A DNA stretch of 11,058 bases from Burkholderiales bacterium. Lineage in GTDB: Bacteria > Pseudomonadota > Gammaproteobacteria > Burkholderiales > Burkholderiaceae_C. The notes under the pieces were generated by a model. It was not told the origin of the DNA, made no database searches, and worked only from the letters and a program-made list of their open reading frames with translations. The DNA is taken from assembly GCA_011391855.1 (NCBI GenBank), contig JAABPT010000472.1, positions 1-11,058 on the forward strand, read 5' to 3'. Below, in pieces: positions 6,802 to 11,058 of this stretch (within the stretch, counting starts at the first letter, position 1; each line of letters starts with the position of its first letter). The position numbers were made by a program, and so were the translations under genes.

Positions 6802-7339
6802 CGGCATCGAGCCGGCACTTCGAAGGCCGCAGCGGCCAACCCGGCGCCGTGCCGTGGAGGCGGTGGCCGTATTTCTGACCCTGGCGTTGGCAGGATGCGC
6901 CAGCGTGCCGCCGCCCGTGCCCCAGGTGTCCCCCGCAGCGGGCGCACAGGCGCCGCCCGCTGCCCCCACGGGCGGTCCGCCGCGCTACGTGAAGCTGCCG
7001 CCGCCGCCGGTATCGCGCAGCTGGGACGAGCTCAAGCTGAACGCCGCGCGTCGCCTGGTCGCTGCGCATCCCGACACCAGCTACGTGGGCAAGCCACCCG
7101 AACCCCTGCTGGCCATTCCCGTGCTGGAGGTCGAGCTCAATGCCGACGGCAGCGTGCGCAGGGTCCTGGTCGTGCGCGAACCGCGCGAGGTGAAGAAGAC
7201 GATCCAGATGGCCATCGACGCCGTGCATCGCGCCGCGCCGTATGGCGACGTGTCGAAGCTGCCGCGGCCGTGGCGCTTCGTCGAGGTCTTCCTGTTCGAC
7301 GACGATCTTCGCTTCATGCCGGCCACGCTGGACCGCTGA
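6788..7339 (+). CDS. Putative lipoprotein with TonB-C-like C-terminal domain
   Basis: I do not recognise a named gene. The 183-residue product has an arginine-rich N-terminus (about 12-21), a hydrophobic stretch AVAVFLTLALAGC and a lipobox LAGC with Cys37. It is therefore probably cleaved by signal peptidase II and anchored as a lipoprotein. A Pro/Ala-rich linker follows, including SVPPPVP and KLPPPPVS. The C-terminal part (about 110-183), with VLEVELNADGSVRRVLVVREP and a conserved-looking WRFVEVFLFDDDLRF, resembles TonB C-terminal-like periplasmic domains (family call tentative). The start is GTG 6788, preceded by GAGGAG, and it overlaps the uvrC stop by 14 nt, so expression is likely coupled to uvrC. 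The PPP and PPPP runs should make its translation EF-P dependent. No function can be assigned. Confidence 0.8.
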   Translation: MRCIDGIEPALRRPQRPTRRRAVEAVAVFLTLALAGCASVPPPVPQVSPAAGAQAPPAAPTGGPPRYVKLPPPPVSRSWDELKLNAARRLVAAHPDTSYVGKPPEPLLAIPVLEVELNADGSVRRVLVVREPREVKKTIQMAIDAVHRAAPYGDVSKLPRPWRFVEVFLFDDDLRFMPATLDR

Positions 7340-7348
7340 GGTCCGCCT

Positions 7349-7370
7349 CGGCGCCCGCGGTCCGGCGCCG
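7349..7370 (+). other. GC-rich inverted repeat between the lipoprotein gene and pgsA
   Basis: CGGCGCC (7349-7355) pairs with GGCGCCG (7364-7370) around an 8-nt loop, 9 nt after the lipoprotein stop. It lacks a T-tract, so it is at best a weak terminator or an mRNA-stabilising stem between the cistrons. Confidence 0.3.
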
Positions 7371-7378
7371 GCCTTGGG

Positions 7379-7384
7379 CACAAT
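7379..7384 (+). promoter_or_regulatory. pgsA putative -10 element CACAAT
   Basis: CACAAT (four of six to TATAAT) ends 6 nt before the pgsA ATG. No Shine-Dalgarno is visible, so a leaderless internal promoter is possible. No -35 match is seen. This is weaker than the earP and uvrC examples. Confidence 0.3.
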
Positions 7385-7390
7385 CGAGCC

Positions 7391-7957
7391 ATGTTCCTCA
7401 CCATTCCCACACTGCTGACCTGGGCCCGCATCGCGGCGATCCCGTTCATCGTGGGGGTGTACTACCTGCCCTGGGACGAGGCCACGCGCAACCTGGTGGC
7501 CACCGCCATGTTCGTGCTGTTCGCGGCCACCGACTGGCTCGACGGCTGGCTGGCGCGCAGGCTCAACCAGACCTCGGCCTTCGGCGCGTTTCTCGACCCG
7601 GTGGCCGACAAGATGCTGATCTGTGCCTCGCTGCTGGTGCTGCTGGAGCACGGCCGCGTGGGCGCGTTGGTGGCGCTCATCATCATCGGGCGCGAGATCG
7701 CCATCTCGGCGCTGCGCGAGTGGATGGCGCACATCGGTGCCTCGCGCAGCGTGGCGGTGCACATGCTGGGCAAGCTCAAGACGGTGGCGCAGATGGTGGC
7801 GATTCCCTTCCTGCTCTACGACGGCCGGCTGCTCGGCTTCGTCGACACCCGCTTCTGGGGCACCTGGCTCATGTACCTGGCGGCGCTGCTGACGGTTTGG
7901 TCGATGGGGTACTACCTGCGCAAGGCCATCCCCGAGATCCGGGCCAAGGCGCGATGA
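7391..7957 (+). CDS. pgsA: CDP-diacylglycerol-glycerol-3-phosphate 3-phosphatidyltransferase (PgsA)
   Basis: PgsA joins CDP-diacylglycerol to sn-glycerol-3-phosphate, giving phosphatidylglycerophosphate, the committed step to phosphatidylglycerol and cardiolipin, in the inner membrane. The product has 188 residues, the normal length. The CDP-alcohol phosphotransferase signature D-G-x2-A-R-x8-G-x3-D-x3-D is complete: Asp51, Gly52, Ala55, Arg56, Gly65, Asp69, Asp73. The N-terminus MFLTIPTLLTWARI matches the family's NxxTxxR-type start region loosely, and several hydrophobic membrane segments follow. The REIAISALREWMA segment typical of PgsA is present at about 108-120. It lies 51 nt after the lipoprotein gene. 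Its TGA shares ATGA with the start of the transporter gene. Confidence 0.96.
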   Translation: MFLTIPTLLTWARIAAIPFIVGVYYLPWDEATRNLVATAMFVLFAATDWLDGWLARRLNQTSAFGAFLDPVADKMLICASLLVLLEHGRVGALVALIIIGREIAISALREWMAHIGASRSVAVHMLGKLKTVAQMVAIPFLLYDGRLLGFVDTRFWGTWLMYLAALLTVWSMGYYLRKAIPEIRAKAR

Positions 7958-8880
7958 CCGACGTGGCCCGCGCCGAAGCCGCCGGCGCGGCCCGCCAGGC
8001 GGCGCTGCTCAACGCCATGCCGGTGGTCTTCGTGCTCATCTGGAGCACCGGCTTCGTGGTGGCGCGCTTCGGCATGCCGCACGCGCCGCCGATGGGTTTC
8101 CTGACGCTGCGCTATGCCTTCTCGGTGGCGGCCTTCCTGCTGTGGATCCTGTGGGCCCGTGCCGCGTGGCCGCAGGGCCGCGCCCAGTGGCTGCACCTGG
8201 GCGTGACCGGTGTGCTCATGCACGCCGGCTACCTGGGCGGTGTGTGGGCGGCGGTGAAGGACGGCCTGGGTGCGGGACTCGCTGCGCTCATCGTCGGCCT
8301 GCAGCCCATGATCACGGCGCTGTGGATCAGTGCCCGCGGCCACCGCCACCACGTCAGCACCCGGCAGTGGCTGGGGCTGGTGCTCGGCCTGGCCGGGCTG
8401 CTGCTGGTGGTCTGGCACAAGCTGCACCTGGGCGAGGCGCGCGCCTACAACGTGGCGCTGGCGGTGGTGGCGCTGGCCAGCATCACCGCCGGCACGCTGT
8501 ACCAGAAGCGCTGGGTGAAGCCCTGCGACGTGCGCACCGCCAACACCGTGCAGCTGCTCGCAGCGTTTGCCGTCACCGCGCCGCTGGCCTGGCTCGAGAC
8601 CGAGGCCTTCGAGCTGCACCCCGAACTGGTCGGCGCCATGGCCTGGTCGGTGCTTGTGCTCACCCTGGGCGGCAGTTCGCTGCTGTACCTGCTGATCCAG
8701 CGCGGTGCCGCCACAGCAGTGACGAGCCTGATGTACCTGGTGCCGCCCTGCACGGCGGTGCTGGCCTGGCTGCTTTTCGGCGAGACGCTCAGCGTACTGG
8801 TGCTCGGCGGGCTGGCGCTCACCGCAGCGGGCGTGGCGCTCGTGGTGCGCGACCCGTGGCGCCCGTCGCGGCCGGGCTGA
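7954..8880 (+). CDS. EamA/DMT-family permease
   Basis: The 308-residue product is a member of the drug/metabolite transporter superfamily, with two EamA repeats and about ten predicted membrane helices. Typical features are WSTGFVVARFGM in the first helix, GLGAGLAALIVGLQPMITAL in the first repeat, and the closing LVPPCTAVLAWLLFGE with the conserved Glu after a hydrophobic run in the second. Members export or import amino acids, nucleosides or other small metabolites. The substrate cannot be read from the sequence. The start ATG overlaps the pgsA stop in ATGA, so translational coupling is likely. A polar His-rich loop (ARGHRHHVS) separates helices midway. The longer in-frame ORF reaching back to 6895 is read-through of the upstream genes. 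Confidence 0.9.
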   Translation: MTDVARAEAAGAARQAALLNAMPVVFVLIWSTGFVVARFGMPHAPPMGFLTLRYAFSVAAFLLWILWARAAWPQGRAQWLHLGVTGVLMHAGYLGGVWAAVKDGLGAGLAALIVGLQPMITALWISARGHRHHVSTRQWLGLVLGLAGLLLVVWHKLHLGEARAYNVALAVVALASITAGTLYQKRWVKPCDVRTANTVQLLAAFAVTAPLAWLETEAFELHPELVGAMAWSVLVLTLGGSSLLYLLIQRGAATAVTSLMYLVPPCTAVLAWLLFGETLSVLVLGGLALTAAGVALVVRDPWRPSRPG

Positions 8881-8940
8881 AGAGGGCCACGGCCGGATGC
8901 GATTCGCCCTGCCGCCAACCGCGGCCCGGGCTAGGCAGCG

Positions 8941-8975
8941 CGGCAGCGCTTGTCAAGCGTGAAATCACGCTGCCG
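8941..8975 (+). terminator. Possible terminator / alternative hairpins after the transporter gene
   Basis: CGGCAGCG (8941-8948) is perfectly complementary to CGCTGCCG (8968-8975). Two smaller stems compete inside it: CGCTT-GTC-AAGCG (8947-8959) and GCGTG-AAAT-CACGC (8957-8970). Only GTTTGC follows, so termination would be weak without Rho. Confidence 0.35.
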
Positions 8976-9016
8976 TTTGCGACTTCGAACACCCTCGGAT
9001 GCGGGGGACTTGTGCC

Positions 9017-9022
9017 TAGAAT
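9017..9022 (+). promoter_or_regulatory. Upstream TAGAAT -10-like hexamer before HU
   Basis: TAGAAT matches the hexamers before efp and ppiD, but no -35 lies at the right distance. It may be a second, upstream HU promoter or chance. Confidence 0.3.
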
Positions 9023-9034
9023 CCCCGTTGCGGC

Positions 9035-9064
9035 TTGACACTGCCGAAGTCAGGGGGATGTAAT
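9035..9064 (+). promoter_or_regulatory. HU gene sigma70 promoter TTGACA-N18-TGTAAT
   Basis: A consensus -35 TTGACA (9035-9040) is followed after 18 bp by TGTAAT (9059-9064), five of six to TATAAT. Transcription would begin near 9071, giving a leader of about 80 nt. This is the best sigma70 match in the window, which fits a highly expressed HU gene. Confidence 0.75.
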
Positions 9065-9137
9065 GTTTTCCCCTTGTCTGCCCTGTTACTTGCGGGCGGC
9101 CAGCGGGCGGCCTGACATCGAATTCGAGACACCTACC

Positions 9138-9143
9138 GAGGGG
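9138..9143 (+). promoter_or_regulatory. Ribosome binding site GAGGGG deciding the HU GTG start
   Basis: GAGGGG ends 8 nt before GTG 9152. Together with the family N-terminus MNKSELI it fixes the unusual GTG as the HU start. Confidence 0.75.
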
Positions 9144-9151
9144 ATCGCGAC

Positions 9152-9421
9152 GTGAACAAGAGTGAACTGATCGAGCACATCGCCAAGCAGGCCGATATCT
9201 CCAAGGCCGCCGCGTCGCGTTCGCTGGAGGCGGTGATCGGCGCGGTCAAGACCACGCTCAAGAAGGGCGGCAACGTCACCATCACCGGTTTCGGCACCTT
9301 CACCGCACCCAAGCGCGCCGCTCGTACCGGACGCAACCCGCGCACCGGCGCCGCGATCAAGATCAAGGCCGCCAAGGTTCCGAAGTTCCGCCCCGGCAAG
9401 GGCTTGCGCGACGCGCTCTGA
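9152..9421 (+). CDS. hupB: DNA-binding protein HU
   Basis: HU is a small dimeric nucleoid protein that bends DNA without strong sequence preference and supports compaction, replication and repair. The 89-residue product has the family's usual length. It starts MNKSELIEHIAKQADISKA, has the GFGTF segment at about residues 48-52, and carries the DNA-binding arm with RAARTGRNPRTG (about 56-67), ending in KVPKFRPGKGLRDAL. Translation starts at GTG. The Arg/Lys-rich arm and RNP tip needed for DNA intercalation are intact. It is followed after 13 nt by tRNA-Val with no terminator between, so the two may share a primary transcript. The gene order HU - ppiD recalls E. coli hupB-ppiD; the symbol rests on that context and on similarity. 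Confidence 0.97.
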   Translation: MNKSELIEHIAKQADISKAAASRSLEAVIGAVKTTLKKGGNVTITGFGTFTAPKRAARTGRNPRTGAAIKIKAAKVPKFRPGKGLRDAL

Positions 9422-9434
9422 GCGCCTGCATACC

Positions 9435-9510
9435 GGGTGCTTAGCTCAGCCGGTAGAGCGGCGCCCTTACAAGGCGTAGGTCGGCGGTTCGAACCCGTCA
9501 GCACCCACCA
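9435..9510 (+). tRNA. tRNA-Val (anticodon UAC)
   Basis: A full cloverleaf is visible. The acceptor stem GGGTGCT pairs with AGCACCC, the D stem is GCTC/GAGC, the anticodon stem GCGCC/GGCGT holds loop CTTACAA with anticodon TAC at 9468-9470, and the T arm is GGCGG-TTCGAAC-CCGTC with one G-U pair. A discriminator A (9507) and an encoded CCA (9508-9510) end it. The gene is 76 nt with no intron and no sign of an integrated element at its 3' end. Confidence 0.97.
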
Positions 9511-9517
9511 CCTCGGC

Positions 9518-9523
9518 TAGAAT
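9518..9523 (+). promoter_or_regulatory. ppiD putative -10 element TAGAAT
   Basis: TAGAAT begins 7 nt after the tRNA CCA end. The -35 position lies inside the tRNA T arm and is poor (CCGTCA for a 17-bp spacer). Transcription would start near 9530, leaving a leader of about 140 nt before ppiD. Confidence 0.4.
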
Positions 9524-9589
9524 CCTGCGTTTTCCCAGCGGGCGGCCACACGTGCCCGCGCGGCGGGCCTTCCGGCGCGTAGCGCACCT

Positions 9590-9608
9590 GGGCGGACTTG
9601 GTCTGCCC
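9590..9608 (+). other. Hairpin in the ppiD leader
   Basis: GGGCGGAC (9590-9597) pairs with GTCTGCCC (9601-9608), one G-U pair, around a TTG loop. The following TCTGTCTG is only mildly T-rich, so it could be a weak terminator for the tRNA transcript or simply leader structure. Confidence 0.3.
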
Positions 9609-9669
9609 TCTGTCTGAGGTTGCGCCAGGTCGCGCGTCGGCCCGAGCCCGTACCCCGAGGTTTCCATCC

Positions 9670-11058
9670 ATGTTCGACTTCGTCCGCAATCACACCCGGC
9701 TGGTACTCGGCTTCCTGCTGCTGCTGATCGTTCCTTCGTTCGTCTTCTTCGGGGTGCAGGGCTACTCGAGGTTCACCGAAGCCGGCAACGAGACCGTGGC
9801 CAAGGTCGACGGCGTGGCGATCACACGCGCCGAGTGGGAGGCCGCGCATGCGCGCAACGTCGAGCGCGTGCGCCGCCAGTCGCCGGACATCGAAGCCCAG
9901 TGGCTCGATTCGCCGCAGGCGCGGCGCGACACGCTCGACGGCATGGTGCGCGAGCGCGTGCTGCTGGCGGCGGCCAACAAGCTGCAACTCTTTCCCAGCG
10001 TGCCGCGCATGGCCATGCTGTTCGACAGCGACCCGCAGTTTGCCGGCCTGCGCGGGCCCGACGGCAAGATCAACCGCGACCTGCTCGCTGCCCAGGGCAT
10101 GACGCCGGAGATGTTCGACCAGCGCCTGCGGCAGGACTTCGCCATGCAGCAGGTGCTGGCCGGCATCTCGCAGACACCGCTGGCGCCGGCCAGCGTGGCG
10201 GCAGCCGCCATCGACCCGCTGATGCAGCGTCGGGAGGTGCAACTGCAACGCTTCGACCCCGCGGCCTACCGCGACCGAGTGAGCCCCAGCGACGTCGAGA
10301 TCGAGGCTTTCTACAAGGCCAACGAGACCCAGTTCCAGGCGCCGGAGCAGGCCCAGATCGAATACGTGGTGCTCGACCTGGAGCCGCTGGCCAAGGCCAC
10401 CTTGGTGCCCGAGGAAGACCTGCGCACCTACTACGCCGAGAACGCCAGCCGCTACACGGTGGCCGAGGCGCGGCGCGCCAGCCACATCCTGATCAATGCC
10501 CCGCAGGACGCACCGGCTGCCGAGCGCAAGCAGGCGCGCGAACGTGCCGAGAGCCTGCTGGCCGAGGTGCGCAAGAACCCGGCCTCGTTTGCCGAGGTGG
10601 CGCGCAAGAACTCGCAGGACCCGGGTTCGGCCGAGCGCGGCGGCGACCTCGACTTCTTCGGCCGCGGCGCCATGGTCAAGCCTTTCGAGGATGCCGTCTT
10701 CGCGATGAAGCGCGGCGAGATCAGCAACGTCATCGAAAGTGATTTCGGCTTTCACATCATCACGCTCACCGACCAGCGCGGCGGCGAGAAGAAGTCGTTC
10801 GAGGCCGTTCGTGCCGAGATCGAAGCCGAGGTGCGCAAGACGCTGGCACAGCGCCGCTGGGCCGAGGTGGCCGAGCAGTTCACGAACACCGTCTATGAAC
10901 AGTCCGACAGCCTGCAGCCGGTGGTCGACAGCCTCAAGCTCGAAAAGCGTGTCGCCACCGTGCAGCGCACACCCGCGCCAGGCGCTGCGGGCGCGCTGGC
11001 ATTGCCCAAGCTGCTGCAGGCGGTCTTTGCCGCAGAGAGCCTGCGCAACAAGCGCAAC
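9670..11058 (+). CDS. ppiD: Peptidyl-prolyl cis-trans isomerase / periplasmic chaperone PpiD (3' end cut by window)
   Basis: PpiD is an inner-membrane-anchored periplasmic folding factor that sits near the Sec translocon and helps newly exported proteins. 463 codons are present, and the family usually has about 620-650 residues, so the C-terminus is missing. A short cytoplasmic start (MFDFVRNHTR) leads into one membrane anchor at about 11-31. The SurA_N-like chaperone region with KVDGVAITRAEWE follows at about 45-160. One parvulin domain lies at about 268-368, with ARRASHILI, the GGDLDFFGRGAMVKPFEDAVF segment (shown as GGDLDFFGRG) and a closing FGFHIITL. GAGG at 9657-9660 gives a good ribosome binding site 9 nt before ATG 9670. 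The HU gene and tRNA-Val lie upstream. A TAGAAT hexamer just after the tRNA may give it its own promoter. Confidence 0.95.
   Translation, partial: MFDFVRNHTRLVLGFLLLLIVPSFVFFGVQGYSRFTEAGNETVAKVDGVAITRAEWEAAHARNVERVRRQSPDIEAQWLDSPQARRDTLDGMVRERVLLAAANKLQLFPSVPRMAMLFDSDPQFAGLRGPDGKINRDLLAAQGMTPEMFDQRLRQDFAMQQVLAGISQTPLAPASVAAAAIDPLMQRREVQLQRFDPAAYRDRVSPSDVEIEAFYKANETQFQAPEQAQIEYVVLDLEPLAKATLVPEEDLRTYYAENASRYTVAEARRASHILINAPQDAPAAERKQARERAESLLAEVRKNPASFAEVARKNSQDPGSAERGGDLDFFGRGAMVKPFEDAVFAMKRGEISNVIESDFGFHIITLTDQRGGEKKSFEAVRAEIEAEVRKTLAQRRWAEVAEQFTNTVYEQSDSLQPVVDSLKLEKRVATVQRTPAPGAAGALALPKLLQAVFAAESLRNKRN

Larger units (their letters stand above)
8881..9151 (+). other. Intergenic region upstream of the HU gene
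   Basis: This 271-bp gap has no credible ORF. It holds a tandem GGCAGCGC repeat (8934-8949), overlapping hairpins at 8941-8975, a TAGAAT hexamer at 9017-9022, a sigma70-type promoter at 9035-9064, a direct repeat GCGGGCGGCC (9092-9101 and 9103-9112), a 10-bp palindrome TCGAATTCGA (9118-9127) and the HU ribosome binding site. Confidence 0.8.

Noticed and set aside
6593..7762. Minus-strand ORF spanning the uvrC end to pgsA
   Set aside because: It crosses three plus-strand genes with recognisable motifs. Its Arg/His/Gly/Gln-rich composition is typical of shadow frames.
6895..7953. In-frame upstream extension of the transporter gene
   Set aside because: It is read-through in another frame of the lipoprotein and pgsA genes. 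The ATG at 7954 in ATGA and the family N-terminus fix the true start.
8928..8956. Minus-strand TTGACA at 8956-8951 as a promoter
   Set aside because: The -10 position 17 bp on is TAGCCC, a poor match, and no minus-strand gene lies downstream in a sensible place.
9481..9540. tRNA-Val 3' end as an integration (att) site
   Set aside because: tRNA genes are common integration sites, but the ppiD promoter and gene follow directly, with no integrase or repeated tRNA tail in the window.
9517..10755. Minus-strand ORF opposite ppiD
   Set aside because: It is the complement of a well-conserved PpiD frame, with no family motif of its own.

Overview
This window looks like chromosomal housekeeping DNA from a high-GC betaproteobacterium, most likely order Burkholderiales (Comamonadaceae or a Rubrivivax/Leptothrix-like relative). 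The reasons are the very GC-rich codon usage, the EarP-type EF-P with Arg32 beside its rhamnosyltransferase, a bifunctional MnmC, and the order HU gene - tRNA-Val - ppiD. Species cannot be fixed from the sequence alone. I see no insertion sequence, prophage, CRISPR array, toxin-antitoxin pair or defence locus.

Left block, minus strand (about 1-4642), in transcription order: earP (EF-P arginine rhamnosyltransferase), efp (elongation factor P), a UUCG-loop terminator, a DUF3445 / HODM-alpha-like protein, and mnmC (tRNA 5-methylaminomethyl-2-thiouridine synthesis). The mnmC start overlaps the end of the DUF3445 gene by 4 nt, and its 3' end runs off the window. The block is largely about translation: EarP activates EF-P, which relieves ribosome stalling at polyproline, and MnmC finishes a wobble-uridine modification.

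Right block, plus strand (4678-8880): uvrC (excision nuclease), a small lipoprotein with a TonB-C-like tail, pgsA (phosphatidylglycerophosphate synthase) and an EamA/DMT transporter. uvrC overlaps the lipoprotein gene by 14 nt, and pgsA overlaps the transporter gene by 4 nt. The divergent earP and uvrC start codons are only 35 bp apart. Each has a -10-like hexamer just upstream and no Shine-Dalgarno sequence, so overlapping, leaderless promoters are likely.

Far right, plus strand (8881-11058): a 271-bp intergenic region with a good sigma70 promoter, the HU gene (GTG start), tRNA-Val(UAC) with encoded CCA, and ppiD (periplasmic folding factor, cut by the window end).

I did not find a convincing undescribed system. 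The observations most worth following are the polyproline motifs in EarP itself (a possible feedback loop with EF-P), the face-to-face earP/uvrC promoters, the coupling of a putative oxidative N-demethylase to mnmC, and a G-quadruplex-prone 9-bp tandem repeat inside earP.
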